NCBI GenBank assembly: GCA_001800495.1
Contig: MGVM01000088.1
Coordinates: 12,311 to 40,992 of the forward strand
Direction: 5' to 3'
DNA length: 28,682 bases
DNA from: Elusimicrobia bacterium RIFOXYB2_FULL_48_7
GTDB lineage: Bacteria; Elusimicrobiota; Endomicrobiia; CG1-02-37-114; XYA2-FULL-39-19
A model generated the notes under the pieces. That model was not told the origin of the DNA. It did not search any database and saw only the letters and a program-made list of their open reading frames with translations. Positions 7,011-14,074 of this stretch are shown here, piece by piece (within the stretch, counting starts at the first letter, position 1; every line of letters begins with the position of its first letter). A program made the position numbers and the translations under genes.

Positions 7011-9284
7011 ATGCAATACCAGATTAAAAGCGATGATAAGTCAGTTGACCTAATCGGCAAGTCGTACAAACTGCATTTCACCCTTAACGATTCCCAAACC
7101 ATGGGCCTTGAAGTCTACAACGACGGCCTTCTGATGGGAAAGACCCGCTACTTCGGGAAAATAATCCTGAAACCAGAGGGCGCCATGCCGCCGGTATCAG
7201 GCACGGACGCCATTGAAGGAAAAAATGTGGAAATGATCGCATCCCGCGCGAGAGTCATCAACGACTGCCCCGAAAATCCTTACATAGAAATCGAGCTAAC
7301 TCACCCGAAAGCCAAGGGGTACATCCAGTTTTTCCCGGTTGACGGCAACAACATAGACATCAACGTGAAAGTCAGCGTAACATACCCGAAAACATCCAAC
7401 ATGGGTTTCGTGATGTTCTGCCTTGACTGCCAGACGCCTTCCGAAAGGGTGCGCCTGATGCCCGGGCCTTATTCCGGATGGAACCAGGACGGCAAAAGCC
7501 TGGTGATCTACCCCAGGTTTTTCCGCTCGCTTTACCGCCAGTTCACAATGATAAAGCACTACATAGTCAAAGAACCCAAGTCCATACTGTCATCGCACCA
7601 GGGAATGGTGTTCTCATACCCGGAAGGTATGCTGGGCGCCCTCACGGAGCTTGATTTCGGCACGGAAGTCGCCGGAAGCTGGCGCGTAGAACTGGGCAAC
7701 GATGACGTTTGGGACCCGGTCCTGCTTGAAAAAGCCGACAAGTTCGCACCGCCGGACCCGGGAATCCAGTACCCGCGCTACGATTTCGACAGGTACCTGG
7801 ACAACTGGCGCGTATTCATGAAACGCCCGGAACTTTTCGTTGAACTGGGCGACGGCATGGGATTTTTCCACCGCGGCTATCACAGAGTGCTAAAAGGTTT
7901 AATGCTTCCCTGCGGAGCGCACCCGTTCAAGGGATTTTTCCGCGACACGGAAGCCAAGTCAAGAAAGTCACGGCTCTGCGAATTATCTTGGGGCGGAAGC
8001 GCGAACTGCCTGCTTGCCTACACCCTTTACCTGACCGGCGAGGAATGGGCAAAAAAGAAAGCGGACGAGATCGTAAAAGCCACCGTTGAATTCAAGGACG
8101 GCGGCTATATGATAAAGGAAGGCCCCGTAAAAGGCGCCTGGTGGAACGGATACCTGGTTGACGAAGACCGTTTCTGCGACCGCTTTGCCAGCGATAACCT
8201 CTACACGCCGGACTGCGGCATCACAAATTATTTCTTCGGCAAAATATTGCTTGAAAAACACGCAAAGAACGACAAACTTCTCAAGATGATAGAAACCAAC
8301 TGCGATTACCTGAAACGCATAGAGTTCAAGGACGGCGGCATACCCTTCGGGTTCAAACCCGACGGCAAACCCTGCCTCGACAGGCATTCCCTGGAATACA
8401 AGGGCGACTACGCGGTGCCGTCGGCATTCGCGGCTATATCGCACCTCATCTGCTGGCAGCTCACAGGTAACGCTGAAAGAAAAAAAGACGCAAAACGTTT
8501 GCTTGACCACCTGCTGATGCACGTTGAAAAGAACAACTGGCGCTTCCACGGTTACGATACTTACAGCGCCAACAGCCAGGGGCTTGGATGGATACTTGCG
8601 ATACTGGGCGAATTCGTGATGGCTGGCTTCGCTGAAGCCAAGGCGCCTGCGGAAAAGTCATTCAGGGCGCTTTTAAGTTTCCAGCATTCCTACGACACCG
8701 GCATAGACAGGCACGCTAACCACCTGACCAGGCCTTCAGGCGGAAAGATGAAGAACCGCGGTACTTTCCCCACGGGCTCAAGCCGCCATTACATGCAGGA
8801 TTACAACACCGGCCACAACCGGTTCGACCCTGCGCTGGGCCTTCACAACTACTACAAGGCCACCGGCGACCCGAGAGGATACGCTTCGCTTCTGAACTTC
8901 CTAAACAACCTCACATACCACCAGTGGACAAATTCCGACGCCAACATCGGCTTCGGCGCCACCAGTGAAAGAATAAGCTTCAACGACGGCGATTTCAACG
9001 ACCAGGTGCAGACACAGCATTCAAACCCGCTCCAGCAGCTGCTTTTGAACCAGGGGCTTTTCCTGCTCGGCGCAGGCGTGGATATCGCGAAGATCACGCT
9101 CGGCAAGGAACTGGAATTCACTCTTAAAAACCCGGCGCCCACGGCCACCTGGATAATGATAGGCGGCAACAAAGGCAAACCGGTCTGCGTGACAAGCGGC
9201 GGCAAGAAGGTTTATGCCGGCCCCGCTTCCTACATCCCGGTCCAGGTAGACAAAGAAACCACCTTCAAGGTGACAACGATATAG
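7011..9284 (+). CDS. Large cytoplasmic protein, candidate (alpha/alpha)6 glycoside-active enzyme of unknown family
   Basis: A 757-aa protein, GGAGGAAAC before ATG 7011, 15 bases after the beta-helix gene, and the last gene before a terminator. It has no signal peptide. Residues 1-240 are predicted beta-rich. About 260-640 contains repeated amphipathic helices with intervening aromatic and acidic loops, such as ELSWGGSANCLLAYTLYLTG, GGYMIKEGPVKGAWWNGYLV and YSANSQGLGWILAILGEFVM. This pattern is like the helical toroids of many glycoside hydrolases, polysaccharide lyases and epimerases. The C-terminal part (about 680-757) returns to beta strands. I do not recognise a specific family or its catalytic residues. 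The operon and the following GH3 gene make intracellular processing of an oligosaccharide or glycoside the most reasonable guess. Confidence 0.7.
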   Translation: MQYQIKSDDKSVDLIGKSYKLHFTLNDSQTMGLEVYNDGLLMGKTRYFGKIILKPEGAMPPVSGTDAIEGKNVEMIASRARVINDCPENPYIEIELTHPKAKGYIQFFPVDGNNIDINVKVSVTYPKTSNMGFVMFCLDCQTPSERVRLMPGPYSGWNQDGKSLVIYPRFFRSLYRQFTMIKHYIVKEPKSILSSHQGMVFSYPEGMLGALTELDFGTEVAGSWRVELGNDDVWDPVLLEKADKFAPPDPGIQYPRYDFDRYLDNWRVFMKRPELFVELGDGMGFFHRGYHRVLKGLMLPCGAHPFKGFFRDTEAKSRKSRLCELSWGGSANCLLAYTLYLTGEEWAKKKADEIVKATVEFKDGGYMIKEGPVKGAWWNGYLVDEDRFCDRFASDNLYTPDCGITNYFFGKILLEKHAKNDKLLKMIETNCDYLKRIEFKDGGIPFGFKPDGKPCLDRHSLEYKGDYAVPSAFAAISHLICWQLTGNAERKKDAKRLLDHLLMHVEKNNWRFHGYDTYSANSQGLGWILAILGEFVMAGFAEAKAPAEKSFRALLSFQHSYDTGIDRHANHLTRPSGGKMKNRGTFPTGSSRHYMQDYNTGHNRFDPALGLHNYYKATGDPRGYASLLNFLNNLTYHQWTNSDANIGFGATSERISFNDGDFNDQVQTQHSNPLQQLLLNQGLFLLGAGVDIAKITLGKELEFTLKNPAPTATWIMIGGNKGKPVCVTSGGKKVYAGPASYIPVQVDKETTFKVTTI

Positions 9285-9322
9285 TAGCGGTTTGATTTAT
9301 CAAACCCTACCCCCAAAAACAC

Positions 9323-9355
9323 AAAAAACCGCAGCTTCATCACTGCGGTTTTTTT
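9323..9355 (+). terminator. Intrinsic terminator of the carbohydrate operon
   Basis: AAAAAACCGCAG pairs with CTGCGGTTTTTT around an eight-base loop (9335-9342), ending in seven T residues. It lies about 40 nt after the stop of the 757-aa gene. The A-rich 5' arm makes it usable from both sides. Confidence 0.9.
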
Positions 9356-9359
9356 ATTC

Positions 9360-9379
9360 CGGGGACACAATACTCAATT
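9360..9379. repeat. Dispersed 20-nt repeat CGGGGACACAATA..., copy 1
   Basis: CGGGGACACAATACTCAATT matches 15501-15520 at 18 of 20 bases, and a shorter degenerate copy lies at 18890-18901. GGGGAC-led ends like this are typical of transposase-associated repeats. Here it lies two bases beyond the stop codon of the 58-aa gene, with no transposase beside it. Confidence 0.65.
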
Positions 9380-9380
9380 A

Positions 9381-9557
9381 TTATTTCTTCTCAAGCTTAT
9401 TGTATTGTCCTTTTGTTATAAATATTCTCTTATGAAAAGGTTCTTCCAGTTTTTGTGCCAACATGTCCCTTTGGCCGTAATCCCAATTAATGATTCTTCG
9501 TGTTTTTAAATCTAAATCGATAAAATATCTGGTATTCTTATCTTCTTTTTTTCTCAT
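9381..9557 (-). CDS. Small 58-aa hypothetical protein
   Basis: Read from the minus strand, an ATG at 9557 opens a 58-codon frame. It begins MRKKEDKNTRYFIDLDLKTR, continues through IINWDYGQRDMLAQKLEEPF and HKRIFITKGQYNKLEKK, and ends in TAA at 9381. The composition is protein-like: balanced charge, alternating hydrophobics, no low complexity. I have an impression of similar short basic proteins in uncultivated bacteria, but cannot name a family. There is no strong Shine-Dalgarno sequence; the upstream region holds a small inverted repeat. It lies on the same strand as, and 136 bases after, the nucleotidyltransferase pair, so it could be the end of that unit. Function unknown. Confidence 0.6.
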   Translation of the reverse strand: MRKKEDKNTRYFIDLDLKTRRIINWDYGQRDMLAQKLEEPFHKRIFITKGQYNKLEKK

Positions 9558-9577
9558 TATTGTATACCGGTGTCAGA

Positions 9578-9596
9578 CGAACCGATGTCAGGTTCG
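9578..9596. repeat. Small inverted repeat CGAACC/GGTTCG
   Basis: CGAACC (9578-9583) and GGTTCG (9591-9596) flank a seven-base loop in the 136-bp gap between two small genes (9558-9693). The motif TGTCAG occurs just before the left arm and again (as TGTCAGG) in the loop and right arm. It could be a degenerate palindromic repeat or an operator. Nothing else recognisable lies in this gap. Confidence 0.35.
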
Positions 9597-9693
9597 ACTA
9601 ACTTGACTTACAACGGCTAACACTGATAATCATTCTACCGCTTTTGGGATGGATTTTCAAGGCAGGTGACAACAAAAAATCGTAGCAGGTGGG

Positions 9694-9894
9694 TTATCTT
9701 TTTCCGTAGGAAATGACTTTTTTTACCGAATTGTCTGCTTTTATGCCTTTAAGGGCGAAGATCCTTCTTCTTATCATATTTAGCGCATTTATTCTTTGCC
9801 CGGGTGTCATAGCGAGCGATTCTTCCAGTGAAGCTTTGTCTGCTTCTTCAAATGAACTGAAATATTTTACTGTTACTTTTCTAACCCTCGCCAT
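9694..9894 (-). CDS. Small 66-aa partner of the nucleotidyltransferase
   Basis: This protein starts MARVRKVTVKYFSSFEEADK and contains MTPGQRINALNMIRRRIFAL. The ATG at 9894 lies one base after the stop codon of the nucleotidyltransferase gene, and its ribosome-binding site (AAGGG) is inside the end of that gene, so translation is coupled. Short proteins of this type ('K.TV..FSSFEEAD....') regularly pair with nucleotidyltransferase-fold genes. The pair resembles toxin-antitoxin or similar two-gene modules, but which product would be toxic, or whether either is, cannot be read from sequence. Confidence 0.75.
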   Translation of the reverse strand: MARVRKVTVKYFSSFEEADKASLEESLAMTPGQRINALNMIRRRIFALKGIKADNSVKKVISYGKR

Positions 9895-9895
9895 A

Positions 9896-10402
9896 TTACT
9901 TACCCTTTTTGCTTTTCGCGGCTTTTAATGTTTTGTAATCCGTTGAATCAGAACCCTGCTTTCTTCCCCGGCGCGGCAATTTACTTAATATTTCCTTATT
10001 TTTAATAAGTTCATCAATTCCAATATAATACGCTGTCAGGTCGCCGTATTTTCCCCTGATGCGGTGTTTCATTATCTCGCTGTCTTTCAAGCCGGTCAGG
10101 CCGTTGAGAAGTTCTATTTGGTTAGGTTCAACCCCTATGCGCAATATAACCGTCTTTTCGGTGTCAAAATAACCTTCGTCAATCCGCAAGCCGGCGAATT
10201 CCCTGATCGCGGCGGCAACTTTCTCTGAATTTCCTTTTGTATGCGCGATGTAAAAATCGATATCCCTTGTAGCCCTGGGTTCCGAATAAAACGTCACGGC
10301 ATAAGCCCCGGTTATGCAATAATCAACTTTGTGCTTGTTCAGCAGTTCAATAAAATCCCTGAAATCTTCCCTGTTTTGGTTGTTATTTGCCCCGTTTTTC
10401 AT
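9896..10402 (-). CDS. Nucleotidyltransferase-fold protein (minimal NTase / AbiEii-like)
   Basis: A 168-aa protein starting MKNGANNNQNREDFRDFIEL. KHKVDYCITGAYAVTFYSEP followed by RATRDIDFYI (about residues 28-57) is the hG[G/S]..-to-DxD arrangement of the nucleotidyltransferase superfamily, with the acidic pair in RDIDFY. The usual GG(S/Y)A loop reads GAYA. A later stretch, NQIELLNGL, is the expected third strand. The C-terminus is very basic (LPRRGRKQG, then KAAKSKKGK). ATG 10402 is chosen over TTG 10405. The gene is coupled to the 66-aa gene behind it. In other genomes such proteins act as NTase toxins/antitoxins or are uncharacterised; I make no specific activity claim. Confidence 0.8.
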   Translation of the reverse strand: MKNGANNNQNREDFRDFIELLNKHKVDYCITGAYAVTFYSEPRATRDIDFYIAHTKGNSEKVAAAIREFAGLRIDEGYFDTEKTVILRIGVEPNQIELLNGLTGLKDSEIMKHRIRGKYGDLTAYYIGIDELIKNKEILSKLPRRGRKQGSDSTDYKTLKAAKSKKGK

Positions 10403-10409
10403 CAATAAA

Positions 10410-10438
10410 ATTATACATAATTAGGTATTAGTATACAA
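10410..10438 (-). promoter_or_regulatory. Promoter giving a probably leaderless mRNA for the nucleotidyltransferase gene
   Basis: On the minus strand TTGTAT (10438-10433), 17 bases, and a consensus TATAAT (10415-10410). Only seven bases separate the -10 from ATG 10402, so transcription is expected to begin at or within one or two bases of the start codon. No Shine-Dalgarno sequence is present, which agrees with leaderless translation. Confidence 0.6.
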
Positions 10439-10463
10439 CATTCAATTTTCAGAATTCCTTCAA

Positions 10464-10492
10464 TTGACCGGGGGGCAATAAATATGTAAAAT
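10464..10492 (+). promoter_or_regulatory. Predicted promoter of the GH3 gene
   Basis: TTGACC (10464-10469), 17 bases with a run of G, then TAAAAT (10487-10492). Both hexamers match the consensus at five of six positions. Transcription would start near 10499, giving a leader of about 65 nt that includes the mini-hairpin at 10530-10550. Confidence 0.6.
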
Positions 10493-10529
10493 ACCCGATA
10501 CATAGCCATAATACAGACACAAAAACACC

Positions 10530-10550
10530 GCCCATAAATGGGCAACTACA
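10530..10550 (+). repeat. Mini-hairpin repeat with AACTACA tail, copy 1
   Basis: Stem GCCCAT/ATGGGC around two bases, followed by AACTACA. The copies at 12284-12304 and 15528-15548 have stem GCCGAT/ATCGGC and the same tail. The stem difference is a compensatory swap. This copy lies 13 nt before the ATG of the GH3 gene. Confidence 0.65.
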
Positions 10551-10563
10551 GAGAGGCCACAAC

Positions 10564-12279
10564 ATGGAAAAAACAAACAAGTTCGTGAAGGATCTTATCT
10601 CAAAAATGACGCTGGACCAGAAGGTCGGCGCTACGCTGACGCTTGGCTTTACCGGCACCATGATAACACCGGATATTTATGACCAGGTTACCAAGTACCA
10701 CTGCGGCGGGCTCCGGCTCACCCCTTCCACCCGGCTTTTCCGCGACTACGTTGACCCAAAGACCGGCGAAGTGCTGGTAAAAATAGACAATATCAAGGGC
10801 TACAAGAAAAGTTTCAACTACGCCCCATACGTAACCCCGGCGCAATACAGGGACATACTGATGGAACTGCAGGACCTCGCGATGAAGCGCCCCGGCGGCA
10901 TCCCGCTTCACTTCTGCATCGACCAGGAAGGCGGAGCCAGGGTAAATTATAACTTCGGCGGCGTGGCTATGTTCCCCAAGCAGATGGGCCTGGTTGCTGT
11001 CGACGACCCGAAAATCGCTTACGAAGTGGCGCGCGCTAAATGCAAACAGTGCGGCCCCGTGGGTTTCAACTGGATACATTCCCCCCTGCTTGATATCAAC
11101 GTGAACCCGGATAATCCGGAGATAAACACCCGCGCATACTCCGACAATGTGGATGTTGTCACCGAATATGCGATACAGGAATGCAAAGGCTTCAAGGACG
11201 GAGGGATAATCGCCACCGGAAAGCATTTCCCCGGCGTGGGTGACACCGCCAGCGGCGCGCATTTTGAAGTCCAGCAGGTCAACGTGGACAAAGACACAAT
11301 GCTGAAAAGGGATCTGCTTCCCTACCGCGAACTGATAAAACTCAACCTGCTTCCTTCAATAATGCTGGCGCACAGCATATTCCCGGCATTTGATGAAAAA
11401 GACCTAGCGACTTTATCAAAACCAATCATCACCGGGCTTTTAAGGGAGCAGATGGGCTTTGAAGGCGTAGTAACCACCGACAGCATGACGATGTACAGCA
11501 TAGCGAGCAGATACGGCGGCATCCCCAACGGCTGCGCGATGGCGCTGGCCGCAGGCGCGGACCTTGTGCTGATGAAAGCCGAAAACCAGCTTGTGCCCGA
11601 GACCTTCAACGCGATAAAGAAGTATGTTGAAGAAGGAAAGATAAGCGAAAAAGACCTGGATGACAAGGTTTACAGGATACTCAGCATGAAGCATGCCTAC
11701 GGGTTGTTCAAGAACGGCAAAGTTTCCAGCGCCGACCCGGATGAAGCCGCTAAAGACAAAAAAATAGCCGCGCTTGCCCAGAAGGTTGCCCAGCGCTCCA
11801 CGATAGTTGCCCGCGACAGGAAAAAGATCCTGCCCCTGCCAAAAGACGGCAAGACGCTGGTGATAGAGCAGATGCTCACTACCGCCAACGACGTTTACTG
11901 GCACCCCAGCCTGCTTTTTAAGAAATGCCTGCAGCGCAACAAGAACACCCGCCTGCTGGAAATCGGTTTCAAGCCGGACGAAGCCGACAAGGCGGCGGTC
12001 AAGCGCCTTACAGAAGAGTTTGATACTATAATTGTAACGAACTATTTCAAGAACGGCACCTCCAACGCCGCCATGGTGAAAGAGATAGCCGCGAACAAGA
12101 ACAAAAAAGTCGTTGTTTTAGCCGATACCCCCTACAAGCTGAGCATACCGGACGAGATAGACACCTGCGTGGTTATTTTCGGCCCGTCGCCTTCCACATT
12201 GGAAGCCGCGGTCGGAGTGATATTCGGCGAGATAAAAGCCGAAGGCAAATGGCCGGTAGAGTACAAGATTAACCCGTAA
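10564..12279 (+). CDS. GH3-family glycoside hydrolase, NagZ-like beta-N-acetylhexosaminidase
   Basis: A 571-aa protein without a signal peptide, so cytoplasmic. Family 3 signatures are clear: HFCIDQEGGARVN (IDQEGG at 119-124), GKHFPGVGDT (K220-H221 substrate-binding pair), and GVVTTDSMTM with the nucleophile aspartate D306. In NagZ-type enzymes the acid/base is an Asp-His pair in a D(S/T)H loop after KHFPGHGDT. Here the loop reads DTASGAHFEV, which keeps the histidine (H233) but lacks the aspartate right before it. About 150 C-terminal residues (from about 420) form a second alpha/beta domain, as in longer GH3 enzymes. It probably removes a terminal beta-linked sugar, perhaps N-acetylglucosamine, in wall recycling or together with the upstream sugar operon. 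AGAGG lies seven bases before ATG 10564. Confidence 0.85.
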   Translation: MEKTNKFVKDLISKMTLDQKVGATLTLGFTGTMITPDIYDQVTKYHCGGLRLTPSTRLFRDYVDPKTGEVLVKIDNIKGYKKSFNYAPYVTPAQYRDILMELQDLAMKRPGGIPLHFCIDQEGGARVNYNFGGVAMFPKQMGLVAVDDPKIAYEVARAKCKQCGPVGFNWIHSPLLDINVNPDNPEINTRAYSDNVDVVTEYAIQECKGFKDGGIIATGKHFPGVGDTASGAHFEVQQVNVDKDTMLKRDLLPYRELIKLNLLPSIMLAHSIFPAFDEKDLATLSKPIITGLLREQMGFEGVVTTDSMTMYSIASRYGGIPNGCAMALAAGADLVLMKAENQLVPETFNAIKKYVEEGKISEKDLDDKVYRILSMKHAYGLFKNGKVSSADPDEAAKDKKIAALAQKVAQRSTIVARDRKKILPLPKDGKTLVIEQMLTTANDVYWHPSLLFKKCLQRNKNTRLLEIGFKPDEADKAAVKRLTEEFDTIIVTNYFKNGTSNAAMVKEIAANKNKKVVVLADTPYKLSIPDEIDTCVVIFGPSPSTLEAAVGVIFGEIKAEGKWPVEYKINP

Positions 12280-12283
12280 AATC

Positions 12284-12304
12284 GCCGATGAATCGGCAAC
12301 TACA
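12284..12304 (+). repeat. Mini-hairpin repeat with AACTACA tail, copy 2
   Basis: Stem GCCGAT/ATCGGC around GA, then AACTACA. It begins five bases after the GH3 stop codon and is identical over all 21 bases to the copy at 15528-15548. Confidence 0.75.
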
Positions 12305-12315
12305 AAACAATATAG

Positions 12316-12335
12316 ATTCCCGCTTTCGCGGGAAT
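12316..12335. repeat. Dispersed REP-like palindrome ATTCCCGC...GCGGGAAT
   Basis: ATTCCCGC and GCGGGAAT form an eight-base stem around TTTC. This 'attcccgctttcgcgggaat' unit is a widespread intergenic repeat in many bacteria (the dRS3-like type); its reverse translation is the familiar IPAKAGI. It overlaps the alternative start codon at 12334 of the next gene. Confidence 0.75.
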
Positions 12336-12348
12336 GACAATCGTTTTT

Positions 12349-13662
12349 ATGTTCAAAAAACTTACCAAGAACCTGGAAGCATACCTGGACATATCCAATC
12401 TCATAGATACTTCCAAGATGAGCCTGAATAACGCAAGGTACCTGCAGGTGCTGGTTTGCCTGCTGTTGTTTTTCACCGCGTTCAACTACATTTCAAACGG
12501 CATTTTCGGGCAGTACCTGAGCAAAACCTACGATTACGAGCTTATCTACAACGCCGGCAAAAAGATAGTCGACGGCAACGCTAACAAGATATACGACGAG
12601 TTCCTCTCGTATGGCCCGGACAAAAGCAGTTTGATGTTTATGTACCCCGCCGTGCCGGGCATTGTTTTCGCGCCACTGAGCCTGTTTGAATACAATACCG
12701 CGAAGTTTATAATGCTGCTGCTCACGCAGGCGTTCGTGCTGATTTCTTTTCTGCTGTTACTGCGAAACCTCGGCCCCTCTCTGCCACGGCTTGAAAAGAT
12801 CATTATGTTCTTCATGTTCTTTAATTATTACCCTTCCTTTCTCTGTTTTTATATGGGGCAGAGCGAATTTTTCCTGCTTGCGTTTTTCTGCCTGTTCTTT
12901 TACCATTTCCAGAAAGGCAACGATATCCGCTCCGCATTTTTCCTGTCGCTGGTGATCTATTTCAAGATATTCCCCATATTTTTCCTGCTTTATTTCCTAT
13001 GGAAGAAGGAATACAGGTATTCCGGGATACTTTTTGCGATGCTTTCCGTGATGGGCCTGCTGTCTCTGCTGGTGGTCGATTTCCAGACCCAGAAACAGTA
13101 TTTCCTGCACATTCTGCCGTTCCAGGCGCTGGATTCATACCCCGACCACCAGTGCATAACCGGGTTTTTCTCAAGGATATTCACCTCCAGCCAGTTCACC
13201 GCGGGATGGATCCACAACAACTTCCTCAAGGACCTGTTTGTCTATTCCACTACCGCCCTTGTGCTGTTTTTCACCGCAAAAGCCACCCGCCAGAAACTGA
13301 ACCGCGGCGATGAAAGGTACAAATACGAGTTCTCGATCCTTATCGTCATAATGCTCCTGCTTTCAAGGATAACCGACACCCATCATTTTGTTTTTCTGCT
13401 CATACCGTTCTCATACCTGTTAAAGTATTACCTTTCCAAGAACAAAATTGACGAGCGGGCCGCGCGCGACACGAGTATAATGATTTTCTGCTACGCCGTC
13501 CTGGCCACTTACGTGCCCATAATCCACAGGAAATACGACTGGGATGTATTCGCGGTTTTCATGCAGGGGATTCCCATACTTGTGTTATCCGTCCAGTTTT
13601 ACGTCCTGGTCATTTTCTGGCTCTTGTGCCTGCGCCAGTTGAACAATTTAAATCATGAATAA
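12349..13662 (+). CDS. GT87/DUF2029-type membrane glycosyltransferase
   Basis: A polytopic membrane protein of about 437 aa with 9-11 hydrophobic segments. An early periplasmic-type loop reads DYELIYNAGKKIVDGNANKI followed by YDEF, and then MYPAVPGIVFAPLSLF. The later motif YMGQSEFFLLAFF resembles the G-Q-x-(N/S)-x-x-L motif of the GT87 family (polyprenol-phosphate-mannose-dependent mannosyltransferases). It would transfer a sugar from a lipid-phosphate carrier on the outer face of the inner membrane. The start is uncertain: ATG 12334 lies inside the dispersed palindrome, so ATG 12349 is preferred, but neither has a Shine-Dalgarno sequence. It overlaps the next gene by eight bases. Confidence 0.8.
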   Translation: MFKKLTKNLEAYLDISNLIDTSKMSLNNARYLQVLVCLLLFFTAFNYISNGIFGQYLSKTYDYELIYNAGKKIVDGNANKIYDEFLSYGPDKSSLMFMYPAVPGIVFAPLSLFEYNTAKFIMLLLTQAFVLISFLLLLRNLGPSLPRLEKIIMFFMFFNYYPSFLCFYMGQSEFFLLAFFCLFFYHFQKGNDIRSAFFLSLVIYFKIFPIFFLLYFLWKKEYRYSGILFAMLSVMGLLSLLVVDFQTQKQYFLHILPFQALDSYPDHQCITGFFSRIFTSSQFTAGWIHNNFLKDLFVYSTTALVLFFTAKATRQKLNRGDERYKYEFSILIVIMLLLSRITDTHHFVFLLIPFSYLLKYYLSKNKIDERAARDTSIMIFCYAVLATYVPIIHRKYDWDVFAVFMQGIPILVLSVQFYVLVIFWLLCLRQLNNLNHE

Positions 13663-14071
13663 AATATTAAAGATAATTTCCCCTTTGGTTTTCATTACTT
13701 GGCTCATTTTTTTCTGCGTGGGCCTGCCCGCCAGGATACAGACCATCAAACAGGAACTCAGTATTACAAAATCAATGGACGATGAACAGAAAAGAACGCT
13801 GCTATACGGAGATTTTTACAAGTTTATCCAGTCCTGCAAGGCGCAGATACCGGAAAATGCGGTTGTTTTTTTGGTTTCCGACAGTATTTTTGAATATTAC
13901 TACGGCTCGTACTATTTATACCCGCGGAAAGTGCTGGTGAACGAGCCGGACAAAAAGATTGACGGGCTTTCAAACAACAAACCCGTGAACCTGACAGAGG
14001 AATTCTGCCTGAAAAACAATATTTCCTATGTTATAGTGCCAAGATTATCCAAAATAGTAAAAGTAAAATAA
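13655..14071 (+). CDS. Small membrane-anchored protein of the glycosyltransferase cluster
   Basis: A 138-aa protein whose ATG lies inside the last codons of the GT87-like gene, indicating coupled translation. One hydrophobic segment (about 8-27) anchors it. The rest is a soluble alpha/beta-like domain with NAVVFLVSDSIFEYYYGSYY and LYPRKVLVNEP. Similar soluble 'tails' (a strand reading V.FL.., then tyrosine-rich YYPRK) are often fused to the C-terminus of GT-C membrane enzymes in envelope-polysaccharide clusters, so this may be a split-off partner domain. No catalytic motif is visible. Confidence 0.7.
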   Translation: MNKILKIISPLVFITWLIFFCVGLPARIQTIKQELSITKSMDDEQKRTLLYGDFYKFIQSCKAQIPENAVVFLVSDSIFEYYYGSYYLYPRKVLVNEPDKKIDGLSNNKPVNLTEEFCLKNNISYVIVPRLSKIVKVK

Positions 14072-14074
14072 CTT

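Noticed and set aside
7983..8549. 188-codon minus-strand frame inside the 757-aa gene
   Set aside because: Antisense shadow within a continuous, well-spaced operon gene.
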